DNA of 25,638 nucleotides from positions 1 to 25,638 of the forward strand of contig JANOBJ010000377.1 in the NCBI GenBank assembly GCA_031411575.1, given 5' to 3'. Shown piece after piece: positions 8,934 to 16,539 of the stretch (its first letter is position 1; the number at the start of each line of letters is the position of its first letter). Under the pieces are notes generated by a model that saw nothing but the letters and a program-made list of their open reading frames with translations, searched no databases and was not told the DNA's origin. The position numbers and the translations under genes were made by a program. Origin of the DNA: JANOBJ01 sp031411575. Lineage in GTDB: Bacteria; Pseudomonadota; Gammaproteobacteria; Burkholderiales; Burkholderiaceae_C.

Positions 8934-9551
8934 TCAGCGTTCGATTGCGCCACCGGCCAGCCAGCGCGCGCCACGGCGATACAGCTCTTCGACCACCGGC
9001 CCCTTGAGCATGGGCATGTCGAGCTTGACGGTGTAGCCGATGCGCGTCTGGATATAGGCCAGGTGCCGGTAACCTTCCGGAAATTCTGCAAGCGCCTTGG
9101 CGTCGAGCCGCAGCTGCGCGGTCGAATCAAGCGGATCGATGCGGTCTTTCTCGTAGATCGGCTGGCGGTGCAACAGCTTCCACTCGCCTTCGTGCCGGAT
9201 CACGAAGTCATGAAAGCGACCGGTACAGACCACATCACAGAGCAAGGGGCCGTCGGCGCCCTCGACCATGCCGCGCTGCGAGATCGTCATCTTGGTCTGC
9301 GCGATGGCACGATCGCCCCGCACCTCGATCGCCGAACCGCCCAGGAAGTGCAGGATGCTCACGCCCTTGCCCCAGCCCTCGCGCGTCACGCGGATGAATT
9401 CGGCGAACGGCCCCTGGAACCAGGTCGCCATCATGACGCCGTCCGGGTGCCACACCGTGGCGAAGCGTTCCCAGTCGCCGGCATCGCGCCAGACCGCCCA
9501 GCGCTCCACCATGCGGCGGATCAGCAGTTCATCTTGCAGGGTGTCGTTCAT
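8934..9551 (-). CDS. LinA/SnoaL-like NTF2-fold protein
   Basis: A 205-residue SnoaL-like protein with the NTF2 fold in about the first 140 residues and a C-terminal extension. Aligned by eye with LinA (hexachlorocyclohexane dehydrochlorinase), Asp23 in WRDAGDWERF falls at LinA Asp25 and His68 in ILHFLGG falls at LinA His73, so the catalytic Asp-His pair of the LinA/scytalone dehydratase group appears to be present. Members of this fold act as dehydratases, dehydrohalogenases, isomerases or non-enzymatic binding proteins. The start overlaps the end of the Dabb gene as ATGA. Placement among ring-cleavage genes suggests elimination or isomerisation of a pathway intermediate; the actual reaction is unknown. 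Confidence 0.82.
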   Translation of the reverse strand: MNDTLQDELLIRRMVERWAVWRDAGDWERFATVWHPDGVMMATWFQGPFAEFIRVTREGWGKGVSILHFLGGSAIEVRGDRAIAQTKMTISQRGMVEGADGPLLCDVVCTGRFHDFVIRHEGEWKLLHRQPIYEKDRIDPLDSTAQLRLDAKALAEFPEGYRHLAYIQTRIGYTVKLDMPMLKGPVVEELYRRGARWLAGGAIER

Positions 9552-9904
9552 CGTATGGCTCCCGCATCCTGGTCCTGCGTCAGACCATCGTTCAGTCCCG
9601 TTGCCGAGGGCGCGTAGTCGACCTGGTGGCGCGCGGTTCGCATGTCGCCCAGCGCCTGCCTGACGCGCACATGTTCGGGGTGTACGGCATACGCCTCCAG
9701 TGCCGCCTGCGACTCGAATTCCGAGTACAGCACCACATCGCAGGCGTAGTCCACGCCGCTGTGGTCAACCCCGATCTCCAGCCGCATGAGACCGGGAATG
9801 CGGCCGCGCAGGGATTCGAATTCGCGTTTGAGACGCTCACGGTTGGCCGCGCGTTCGCCGGGCGAATCACCGCCTATGTCCCACATGACGATGTGTTTGA
9901 TCAC
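9548..9904 (-). CDS. Dabb (stress-responsive dimeric A/B barrel) domain protein
   Basis: A 118-residue protein whose first ~100 residues form a Dabb domain: it starts IKHIVMWDIGG, has GLMRLEIGVD, then VVLYSEFESQAALEAYAVHPEH, a typical dimeric alpha/beta-barrel pattern. The start is GTG at 9904; a GGGG tract about 9 nt upstream is the only ribosome-site candidate. The last ~18 residues are polar and outside the domain. Dabb proteins include polyketide cyclases and many of unknown role; the fold also resembles muconolactone isomerase. Sitting between YciI-like and LinA-like genes in a ring-cleavage operon, it may act on an unstable intermediate, but no specific reaction can be assigned. Confidence 0.85.
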   Translation of the reverse strand: MIKHIVMWDIGGDSPGERAANRERLKREFESLRGRIPGLMRLEIGVDHSGVDYACDVVLYSEFESQAALEAYAVHPEHVRVRQALGDMRTARHQVDYAPSATGLNDGLTQDQDAGAIR

Positions 9905-9926
9905 GGTGACGCCCCGTTCATCGTAT

Positions 9927-10232
9927 TCACGCAGCCGGCGGAAAGCCGGTTTTTTGAGGCCACAGGTTCACGAAGGCGTGCACGCTGGTGCTCGCATACA
10001 GGCCGGCGCGCGTGAACGGCTCAGTGGCCAGCCAGGCATGCGCGGCGTCACGCGAATCGAAGTCGATGACCAAGAGGCTGCCGAGCATGGTCTGGCCATC
10101 GTCTGTGGTGAAAGGCCCCGCAAATGCCATGCGATCTGCTACAGCCGCCAGGTAGGCTTTGTGCTCGGGTCGGACACGCTGACGCAGGTCAGCAGTGCCG
10201 GGTTTATCGATCAGGATGAAGGTGTAGAGCAT
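9927..10232 (-). CDS. YciI-like protein (TftG-related candidate)
   Basis: A 101-residue YciI-family protein of the ferredoxin-like dimeric barrel type. The family's His-Asp pair is visible: His24 in RPEHKAYL and Asp44/Asp45 in GPFTTDDG, followed by the usual GSLLVIDF and FTRAGLYAS segments. TftG, the 5-chlorohydroxyquinol dehydrochlorinase of 2,4,5-T degradation, belongs to this family and works beside a hydroxyquinol dioxygenase (TftH) and a maleylacetate reductase (TftE). Here the gene lies 8 nt after a hydroxyquinol-type dioxygenase, which makes a similar role possible but unproven. ATG at 10232 is chosen; a TTG four codons upstream overlaps the previous stop. No strong ribosome site is seen for either. 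Confidence 0.87.
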   Translation of the reverse strand: MLYTFILIDKPGTADLRQRVRPEHKAYLAAVADRMAFAGPFTTDDGQTMLGSLLVIDFDSRDAAHAWLATEPFTRAGLYASTSVHAFVNLWPQKTGFPPAA

Positions 10233-10240
10233 GGCGGGAA

Positions 10241-11071
10241 TCAACGCAGGGGATTGAGTACAAAGTCGAAATCCAGGGCATAGCGGCCATCAGGTTGCTG
10301 AGACCAATCGGCCACCAGCGATTGGCGAACGCCAAAGACAGCATCTGAATCCAGGTAACGGTCGCCCGCACGGAAGACGTGGGTCACGAGGGTTTCATAG
10401 CCCTCGGCCTTGATCATGAAGTGCAGGTGCGCCGGCCGCCACGCGTGGCGAGCGGTCGCGCGGAGCATGTCCCCGACCGGGCCGTCGACGGGAATGGGAT
10501 AGGCCTCGGCCACGATGGTCTGAAAATGAAAGCGGCCGTCTTCCCCTGCCTGCAAGACGCCGCGCGCCTGGTGCCGGGAGAGCCCGACGTACTGCACATC
10601 GTAGTTGCCATCGGCATCCGCCTGCCAGACCTCGATGCTGGCGTTGGGAACCGGCTGGCCGTCAAGTCCGTGTATGCTGCCGCGCACCACGCAGGGCTCG
10701 CCCCGGGCGCCATTGGCCAGGTCGTCGCCATTGGCATGGTGCGGTGCGCCCTCGACATGAAACGGGCCAAGAACCGTAGCCTCAGTGCATCCCTGCGGCT
10801 TGTCGTTGTTCATGGCAACGGTCAGCATCGACAGCCCCAGGGTGTCGGACAACATGATGAACTCCTGGCGCTTGTCATCACACTTTTGCCCCGTCGCTGT
10901 CAGGAACTCGATGCCCCGCATCCACTCGTCCTCGGTCAGCCGGACTTCGCGGGCAAACGCATGCAGATGCTGCACCAGGCCAGTCATGATCTCCTTTAGG
11001 CGCGCGTCGGGCGTCTCCGCAAGCCGCGCGATCACCGCCTGGGTGATGGTGTCCTGGTTGAGGTTGCGCAT
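10241..11071 (-). CDS. Intradiol ring-cleavage dioxygenase, hydroxyquinol 1,2-dioxygenase-like (copy 2)
   Basis: A 276-residue Fe(III) intradiol dioxygenase and the first gene of the long minus-strand operon. The N-terminal helical domain has KCDDKRQEFIMLSDTLGLSM, and the iron ligands are Tyr157 (GNYDVQ), Tyr191 (EAYPIPVDGPVG), His215 and His217 (RPAHLHF). Predicted role: ortho cleavage of hydroxyquinol or a substituted hydroxyquinol to maleylacetate. It is shorter than copy 1 by 23 residues, mainly between the helical and catalytic domains and at the C-terminus. ATG at 11071 was chosen because the domain begins there and upstream codons lack coding character. It is divergent from the LysR regulator, which probably controls it. 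TftH/TcpC/HadC-type enzymes are the nearest named relatives I can suggest. Confidence 0.92.
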   Translation of the reverse strand: MRNLNQDTITQAVIARLAETPDARLKEIMTGLVQHLHAFAREVRLTEDEWMRGIEFLTATGQKCDDKRQEFIMLSDTLGLSMLTVAMNNDKPQGCTEATVLGPFHVEGAPHHANGDDLANGARGEPCVVRGSIHGLDGQPVPNASIEVWQADADGNYDVQYVGLSRHQARGVLQAGEDGRFHFQTIVAEAYPIPVDGPVGDMLRATARHAWRPAHLHFMIKAEGYETLVTHVFRAGDRYLDSDAVFGVRQSLVADWSQQPDGRYALDFDFVLNPLR

Positions 11072-11243
11072 GCGGGTTGGTCTTGGTGCTGCTGGCTGCG
11101 GATGACGCTGGAAATGCAATGTAGGGCGGCGCAGTGCTTTGCGGAAGGCTGCAGCCGTAAATGACTTTTTCACGCAACGGAACAAACGGGTCTGCCGCGA
11201 GCCACAATGCCCGGTGTGGCGCAGAAGCCCCAGGAGACAAGAT
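11072..11243. promoter_or_regulatory. Divergent control region between dioxygenase operon and LysR gene
   Basis: This 172-bp gap separates the divergent dioxygenase and LysR starts and is the expected site of LysR-controlled promoters. On the minus strand a TACATT lies about 17 bp from TTCCGC, a weak promoter of the kind that needs an activator. A TGC-N8-GCA dyad at 11140-11153 is the best operator-like element, but its spacing is not the textbook T-N11-A. An AGGAG at 11232-11236 serves the LysR gene. Location is the main evidence; no element is certain. Confidence 0.45.
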
Positions 11244-12173
11244 TTGGATCGTTGGACAGAAATCGAGCTGTTTGTGCAGGTGGCCGAGACCGGCAGCCTG
11301 AGCCGCGCCGCGGAAGCACTGGACCTGTCCAACGCGGCGGCGAGCCGGCATCTGTCGGCGCTTGAAGACCGCATGGGTGCGCGCCTGGTCGAGCGCAACA
11401 CGCGCCGGCTCTACCTCACCGATACCGGCCAGGAGTTCTTCAGCCGCGCCAAGGCCATCCTGGCCGACCTCAAGGACGCCGAGGCGGCCGTCAACGCGGC
11501 GGTGCTGAATCCTACCGGCGTGCTGCGCATCACCGCATCGCTGTCGTTCTCGATGCACCATGTGGCGCCACTGATCAAGGAATACACCCGGCGCTACCCC
11601 AATGTGACGGTGCACATCGAGGCCGCCAACCGATACTTCGACATCATCGACAACAACATTGACGTGGCCATCCGCACGCGAGAGTTCGAACCCGACTCCA
11701 ACGTCACGATACGCCGCCTGGGGGAGACCCGGCGCATCCTGGCCGGAGCGCCGCGCTATTTTGCGCAACACGGGTTCCCCAAGACCCTGGATGATCTGCA
11801 ACGCCACAAGCTGCTGATCTACACCTATGCCAACCACGCCAACGAGCTGCGCTTTTCCCGCGACGGCCAGACCACCACCGTCAACGTCAAGGGTTTGCTG
11901 GAATCCAACGACGGGCAGGTGTTGCGCGCGGCCGCGCTCGACGGCCTGGGCATTCTGGTGCAGCCGACCTACATCCTCTATGACGATATCGTGGCCGGCC
12001 GTCTGGTGCCGGTGCTCGATGACTGGGACTTGCCGCGCCTGACCATCAACCTCGCCTATCCGAGCCGCAAGCACCTCTCGGCCAAGGTGCGCACGTTCAT
12101 CGACTTCATGACCGAGCACTTCACGAAGATGGACTACGAGCGCAAGTGGACGGGTCGATTCGGTGTGTATTGA
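11244..12173 (+). CDS. LysR-family transcriptional regulator
   Basis: A 309-residue LysR-type regulator. The N-terminal winged helix-turn-helix (about 1-60) reads IELFVQVAETGSLSRAAEAL then SNAAASRHLSALEDRMGARL, followed by the NTRRLYLTDTG wing. The effector-binding domain covers about 90-295. The start is TTG at 11244, with AGGAG 7 nt upstream and the conserved domain beginning within a few residues; the in-frame stretch back to 11139 is arginine-rich and lacks family similarity. It is divergent from the dioxygenase operon and convergent with the maleylacetate reductase gene, so it most likely activates one or both blocks in response to a pathway intermediate. The inducer is unknown. Confidence 0.93.
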   Translation: MDRWTEIELFVQVAETGSLSRAAEALDLSNAAASRHLSALEDRMGARLVERNTRRLYLTDTGQEFFSRAKAILADLKDAEAAVNAAVLNPTGVLRITASLSFSMHHVAPLIKEYTRRYPNVTVHIEAANRYFDIIDNNIDVAIRTREFEPDSNVTIRRLGETRRILAGAPRYFAQHGFPKTLDDLQRHKLLIYTYANHANELRFSRDGQTTTVNVKGLLESNDGQVLRAAALDGLGILVQPTYILYDDIVAGRLVPVLDDWDLPRLTINLAYPSRKHLSAKVRTFIDFMTEHFTKMDYERKWTGRFGVY

Positions 12174-12185
12174 CCGGGCCCGCTG

Positions 12186-13244
12186 CTACTGCGGCCGGAC
12201 GCCGTCAAACGCATCCTGAAGCAATTGCCGAATCGCCTCACGCTCCAGCGGTCGCGGATTCGGGTACTGGTTCTGCATCGCGATATCGCAAGCCTTGTCG
12301 AGATCTTGCGCGCGCAGGCCGATGTCCTTCAGGGCGACCGGCGCGCCGTGGTTGTCGGCAAGGTCAAAAACGGCGCGAGCCGCGCTGTCGCCATTCAGTG
12401 CCAGCGCGATCTTGCGCATGGCGCCAGGCGCTGCCGACGCGTTGTAGGCCAGCGCATGTGGCAACACGATGGTGTGGGTTTCCGCGTGTGGCAGGTTAAA
12501 GCTGCCGCCCAGCGTGTGGCACAGCTTGTGGTGCAGCGCCATGCCGACGTTGCCCAGCACCGTGCCGCACAGCCAGGCGCCATACAGCGCATCGGCCCGC
12601 GCGTCAGCGTCGGCTGGTTGCGTAAAAATCACTGGCAAAGCCCGTCCGAGCGCGGCAATGCCTGCCTGCGCCATCAGGTCCATGACCGGGTTGCCGTCGA
12701 CCGCGTACAAGCCCTCCGCCGCATGGGCGATCGCATTGATGCCGCTGGTCACGCTCATTGCAACCGGCAGGCTCAGCGTGAGCTCGGGGTCATACAGCAC
12801 GGTGCGCGGCAACACGCGGGCGTCTTTTCCCGTTTTCTTGAGGCCACTTTCGGTGATGCCGTAGATGGGCGTCATTTCCGAGCCGGCATAGGTGGTGGGG
12901 ATGGCCAGGATCGGCAGGCCTGAATCCAGTGCAATGGCCTTGCCCAGCCCGGTGGTCGAGCCGCCGCCAATGGCCACCGCGCAGTCGGCGCCCAAGCGGC
13001 GCGCCACCTCGCGCGCCTCGCGGGCCGTCTCGATCGGCACATGCATCGCGGCCCGGTCAAAAATGCCGGCGGCGCGATCACCCAGTAACGTCGCCACGCG
13101 CTCGGCTGATGCACGCTGCTCAGGCGTGCACAGCACCAGGGCCTTGTGCGCCCCCAGCGCCTCGATCTCGCGGCCCAGCGTGCCCAGGCAGCCTGCGCCG
13201 AAAACCACGCGGGCTGGCTGCGCGGTGTAGACGAATGGCTTCAT
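12186..13244 (-). CDS. Maleylacetate reductase
   Basis: A 352-residue member of the iron-alcohol dehydrogenase superfamily, maleylacetate reductase branch, which reduces maleylacetate to 3-oxoadipate with NAD(P)H in the cytoplasm. The nucleotide-binding motif AIGGGSTTGLGKAIA spans 91-105, PTTYAGSEMTPIYGIT 116-131, and the histidine-rich segment HHKLCHTLGGSFNLPHAETH begins at 238. The position of the usual metal-ligand aspartate reads Asn170 in SGINAIAHAAEGLY, which as I recall is typical of maleylacetate reductases, considered metal-independent. Its ATG overlaps the upstream oxidoreductase stop as ATGA. It links the two hydroxyquinol-type dioxygenases upstream in the pathway to PcaIJF. It is convergent with LysR, only 12 nt apart. 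Confidence 0.93.
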   Translation of the reverse strand: MKPFVYTAQPARVVFGAGCLGTLGREIEALGAHKALVLCTPEQRASAERVATLLGDRAAGIFDRAAMHVPIETAREAREVARRLGADCAVAIGGGSTTGLGKAIALDSGLPILAIPTTYAGSEMTPIYGITESGLKKTGKDARVLPRTVLYDPELTLSLPVAMSVTSGINAIAHAAEGLYAVDGNPVMDLMAQAGIAALGRALPVIFTQPADADARADALYGAWLCGTVLGNVGMALHHKLCHTLGGSFNLPHAETHTIVLPHALAYNASAAPGAMRKIALALNGDSAARAVFDLADNHGAPVALKDIGLRAQDLDKACDIAMQNQYPNPRPLEREAIRQLLQDAFDGVRPQ

Positions 13245-14128
13245 GCCAGTTCCCCGAGCGCCGCGCTGCGCTCCACCACCTTGATGATGGCCGCGTAGTC
13301 CAATTCCCCGTCGCCTTGGGCCACGGCCGCGTGCAGCAGCTGCAGGCTTGCCGCTGTTTGTGGCAAAGCCACGTAACTGGCGGCGGCGGCGCCCAGGATC
13401 AGATTCAGATCCTTGATCATCTGCCCGACCGTGAAGGTGGGCGTGAAATCGCGCTCGGCCAACTGGATCGCCTTGGCCTTGACGATGGGCGAGGCCACCG
13501 CGCTGGCCGTCAGCACCTGCCACATGTCGCGCCAGTCCAGTCCGCCCTTTCGCCCGAGCGTCAGGGCCTCGGCCAGCATCGCGCTGGTCTGCACGATCAT
13601 CAGGTTGACCACGAGCTTCATCAGTCGCGCCTGCTCACCCTCACCCAGGTAGAACTGGTGTGGCCCGAGGGCTTTCAGCAACGTCAACGCGGCGTCGTAG
13701 GCCGGTCGCGGACCCGATGCCATCACGGTCAGCTGCGCGACTTCAGCCATCTTGTTGTTGCCCGAAACCGTGCTGCGCAGGTAATGCACGCCAGCTGCGG
13801 CGCATGTGGCTGCTGCGTCGCGCGAGGCGGCCAGCGACACCGTGCTGGTATCGACGTAGACGGTGCCGGGTTGCGCGCTGGCCGCCACCTGCGCGGCAAC
13901 ACTGCGCAAAGCCGCGTCATCGGGCAACGACGAGAAGACGAACTGCGCCGCAGCAAGGGCTGGCGCCACGTCCACCACCATGTTCAGGCCTCCATCCTGC
14001 GCCAGCCGCCGCCGCAACGGGTTGGGGTCGCTGATGGTTAACGTGCCTCCTGTTTCGGCCACCTGGCGCGCCAGGTGGCCAGCCATGGGCAAGCCCATCT
14101 TGCCAACGCCGATGAAGTGCAGGTTCAT
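13241..14128 (-). CDS. NAD(P)-dependent oxidoreductase, 3-hydroxyisobutyrate dehydrogenase family (copy 1)
   Basis: A 295-residue beta-hydroxyacid dehydrogenase. The Rossmann motif IGVGKMGLPMAGHLA is at 6-20, the substrate-binding STVSGNNKMAE segment at about 119-129, and the catalytic lysine is Lys171 in RLMKLVVNLM. The family oxidises or reduces beta-hydroxy or semialdehyde carboxylates, for example 3-hydroxyisobutyrate or tartronate semialdehyde; the particular substrate is not evident. It starts 2 nt after the Bug protein stop and overlaps maleylacetate reductase by 4 nt, so it is co-translated with them. It is a distant paralogue of the oxidoreductase ending at 16536. The SGNNKMAE segment departs from the usual SGGxxGA, so specificity may be unusual. 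Confidence 0.9.
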   Translation of the reverse strand: MNLHFIGVGKMGLPMAGHLARQVAETGGTLTISDPNPLRRRLAQDGGLNMVVDVAPALAAAQFVFSSLPDDAALRSVAAQVAASAQPGTVYVDTSTVSLAASRDAAATCAAAGVHYLRSTVSGNNKMAEVAQLTVMASGPRPAYDAALTLLKALGPHQFYLGEGEQARLMKLVVNLMIVQTSAMLAEALTLGRKGGLDWRDMWQVLTASAVASPIVKAKAIQLAERDFTPTFTVGQMIKDLNLILGAAAASYVALPQTAASLQLLHAAVAQGDGELDYAAIIKVVERSAALGELA

Positions 14129-14130
14129 CG

Positions 14131-15123
14131 CTACTGCGCTTTCAGGTTGGCCGCCTTGGCAATGCGGGCCGCGGACTCCATCTCGGTCTTGATGTAGGCA
14201 TTGAAGGCGTCCGGGCTCATCGAGAAAGGTTCGGCACCCAGTTTGGCCATCCGCTCCTTGATGTCTGCACTGGCCAGCGCCTTGAGCGCCTCCTCGTGCA
14301 GCTTCTTCACCACCGCGGCCGGTGTCGCGCTGGGCACGATCATGCCGACCCACAAGGTGTAGTCAGACCCTGGCACGCCGGCTTCAATGCTGGTGGGCAC
14401 CTGCGGCAAGGTTGACGCTCGGGCTTTGGTGCTGACGGACAGCGCCTGCAGGCGGCCGTCGCGAATCAATGGCAGGGCAGAGGCCAGCGGCGCAAAAAAC
14501 CAGTCGTTGGAGCCGCCGATCACATTGGTCATGGCATCGGGTGTGCCCTTGTACGGCACATGCAGCGCATCAATGCCCGTCTGCAGCCGGAAGATCTCGG
14601 CGTTGAGGTGCGTACCGCTGCCCACACCAGCCGTGGCGTAGTTGTACTGGGCCGGCTTGGCCTTGACCGCTGCCACCAGATCAGCCTGCGTCTTCCAGCC
14701 TTTGGCGGGGTTGACCACCAGCACATTGGGGATCGCCGCGAGCGTGGTGATGCCGGACAGGTCTTTCAGCGTGTCGTAGCCCGGGTTGGGGTAGAGCGCA
14801 GGGTTCAGCGCATGCCCCGAGGAATGCACCAACACCGTGTAGCCATCGGGATCGCTGCGCGCCACCTGGGCGGCTGCGATGGTGCCGCCCGCACCCGGTT
14901 TGTTCTCGATCACGATGGTCTGGCCCATGCTCTTGCTCATGGCCTCGCCAACGGTGCGCGCCACGATATCGGTAGCGCTGCCCGCCGTGAACGGCACGAT
15001 GAACTTGATCGGCTTGGTCGGGTAGCCCTGCGGCGAACCCATCGCAGGGGCCTGCGCCAATGCCCAGCCCATCGCACCCATTCCTGCTGCAGCCACCACC
15101 ACCGCTCCAATCAATCGCTTCAT
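14131..15123 (-). CDS. Orphan tripartite tricarboxylate transporter substrate-binding protein (Bug/TctC family), copy 2
   Basis: A 330-residue Bug/TctC periplasmic receptor. It has a Sec-type signal (MKRLIGAVVVAAAG to about ALAQA), then YPTKPIKFIVPFTAGSATDI, the IENKPGAGGTIAAAQVA block and a GSGTHLNAEIF segment typical of the family. The ATG at 15123 is fixed by AAGGAG 7 nt upstream. No TctA/TctB genes accompany it. It begins a four-gene stretch with an oxidoreductase and maleylacetate reductase, suggesting that its ligand is a substrate or signal for that pathway; the ligand itself cannot be predicted. It is not a close duplicate of copy 1 at 7931. Confidence 0.93.
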   Translation of the reverse strand: MKRLIGAVVVAAAGMGAMGWALAQAPAMGSPQGYPTKPIKFIVPFTAGSATDIVARTVGEAMSKSMGQTIVIENKPGAGGTIAAAQVARSDPDGYTVLVHSSGHALNPALYPNPGYDTLKDLSGITTLAAIPNVLVVNPAKGWKTQADLVAAVKAKPAQYNYATAGVGSGTHLNAEIFRLQTGIDALHVPYKGTPDAMTNVIGGSNDWFFAPLASALPLIRDGRLQALSVSTKARASTLPQVPTSIEAGVPGSDYTLWVGMIVPSATPAAVVKKLHEEALKALASADIKERMAKLGAEPFSMSPDAFNAYIKTEMESAARIAKAANLKAQ

Positions 15124-15184
15124 GTCTGTCTCCTTCAGTTTTAGAGTCATTTCGCGGTCAGGTCCCCATTCAATGGTCATTTTT

Positions 15185-15203
15185 AGCTATATTTTTCATA
15201 GCA
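15185..15203. repeat. 19-bp palindromic repeat, copy a (overlaps amidohydrolase stop)
   Basis: AGCTAT and ATAGCA arms flank a 7-nt AT-rich spacer, giving the perfect inverted pair GCTAT/ATAGC. The same 19-bp layout recurs at 21921 and 22296. Read on the minus strand, the last codons and TGA stop of the amidohydrolase lie within it. It resembles a short dispersed palindrome that I recall from Comamonadaceae genomes. Confidence 0.6.
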
Positions 15204-16539
15204 TCAATGCATGGGCGATCTTGTGACCTGACGTCTGCAAATCCACCAGTCGCGGCGCCAGATCGACCCCGATCAACTGCCCGCCGCGCTTTTTCCATCG
15301 GCCCGCCACCATCACACTGTCAATGTTGGCAAGCGACGCCTGCATCACCACACTGCTGACCGGATCGTGCACCGGTTGCATATTCAGATCAGTGGCGCGC
15401 ACCAGCACCAGGTCAGCCTGTTTGCCCGCGCGGAGCGAGCCAATGCGGTGCGACTGGCGCAGCATGCGCGCGCCCTCCACCGTGACCCAGGACAGCGCTT
15501 CGCGGGTGGTGATGGTTGATGTCGGTGGAATCGTGCCATGCGCTTCCCGGTAAGCCACGTTGTCCAGGCTGCGCTGGATACCCAGCGCGATGCGGGCCTG
15601 GCTCAACATGTCGCCGCTCATCACACTTTCCAGATCGACACCCAGCGAGGGCGCGCGGCCGATGCGGCGCAACCGTCCGGTCAACGGGTGGCCGTGGCCC
15701 TGCGACATCTCGCTTTCGGCAGCGGCCGAGAAACTCATGCCAAGGTCGCAGAACCGCTGCAGCTGCGCATCGGTCAGGGCGTGCCCATGCACGATATTGA
15801 TGTTGTCGCCGAGTAGCCCGGCCGCCTCCAGCCTTTCCCACCCGTCCGGCGTACGGGCCGGGCCACCGCCCTGGTGCAGCGAGGCGATCAGGTCCAGCTC
15901 TCGCGCCATGCGAAAGTCATGCAGGGCGACGTCCAGCGTCGAATAGTGCGGCCCCAGAACGGCAGCGTGCACGCTTAAGCGCGGGTTGCCCTGGTGACGT
16001 TTGAGCAGCCGCTCGACTTCATCACGCGGGTGCGGCACCTCCCAAAAAGGTGTTTCACCCGGCTTCGGCTCGGGCTTGGGTGTGCCATGAAAAAACGCGG
16101 CACGAATGCCCGATTCGAGCAGGCCCGCGACGGCTGCGTCGTTGTGCGCCGGCGTGCGGTTGTTGTGGCACCAGTCCACCAGCGTGGTGGTGCCACAGTT
16201 GAGCTGGTTCCACGCGCCCACCAGCGTGGCGATGTGCAGATCTTCAGGTTCGAACACCGTGGCCAGGCCAGCGTGCATCTTCTGGAAGTACTCGAGCAGC
16301 GTCCAGTTGGCGGCAAGACCGCGCAGCGCGGTCTGCCAGGTATGCATGTGGGCGTTGATCAGGCCTGGAATCACGATGCAGCCAGACGCGTCCACCACCT
16401 GCGCGTCATCGGCGTGGATGACGGGTGCGATCTCGGTGATGACGTCATCCGTGACCAGGATGTCGCCAGTCGGCAAATCACCCTGCGCGTCCATCGTGAT
16501 GACGGTCGCACCCCGGATCAGCGTGCGAGACAGGTTCAT
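15196..16539 (-). CDS. Amidohydrolase family protein (ATZ/TRZ-like deaminase or hydrolase)
   Basis: A 447-residue metal-dependent amidohydrolase of the cytosine deaminase / ATZ-TRZ group. Metal-site residues are visible: His64 and His66 (NAHMHTW), His222 (SLHQGGG), His251/His253 (VHGHALTD) and Asp302 (LGVDLES). The N-terminal and C-terminal beta-sandwich parts are present (residues about 1-58 and 370-447, with the GSLRAGKQADLVLV motif). Such enzymes remove amino or other leaving groups from rings such as purines, pyrimidines or triazines. The substrate here is unknown, but a nitrogen- or chlorine-substituted ring feeding the hydroxyquinol pathway is conceivable. The start overlaps the upstream oxidoreductase stop as ATGA. 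The C-terminal codons fall in a dispersed palindrome. Confidence 0.9.
   Translation of the reverse strand: MNLSRTLIRGATVITMDAQGDLPTGDILVTDDVITEIAPVIHADDAQVVDASGCIVIPGLINAHMHTWQTALRGLAANWTLLEYFQKMHAGLATVFEPEDLHIATLVGAWNQLNCGTTTLVDWCHNNRTPAHNDAAVAGLLESGIRAAFFHGTPKPEPKPGETPFWEVPHPRDEVERLLKRHQGNPRLSVHAAVLGPHYSTLDVALHDFRMARELDLIASLHQGGGPARTPDGWERLEAAGLLGDNINIVHGHALTDAQLQRFCDLGMSFSAAAESEMSQGHGHPLTGRLRRIGRAPSLGVDLESVMSGDMLSQARIALGIQRSLDNVAYREAHGTIPPTSTITTREALSWVTVEGARMLRQSHRIGSLRAGKQADLVLVRATDLNMQPVHDPVSSVVMQASLANIDSVMVAGRWKKRGGQLIGVDLAPRLVDLQTSGHKIAHALML

Noticed and set aside
11140..11153. TGC-N8-GCA dyad as a definite LysR operator
   Set aside because: The spacing does not match the usual T-N11-A, and a short dyad like this is expected by chance in GC-rich DNA; kept only as a mention within the control region.
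11139..11243. N-terminal extension of the LysR gene from ATG at 11139
   Set aside because: The added 35 residues are basic and unlike any LysR N-terminus, and a TTG at 11244 has AGGAG at good spacing just where the conserved domain begins.
12174..12186. CGGGCCCG palindrome between the convergent LysR and maleylacetate reductase genes as a terminator
   Set aside because: Too short, without a loop or T-tract; an 8-bp GC palindrome is common at this base composition.
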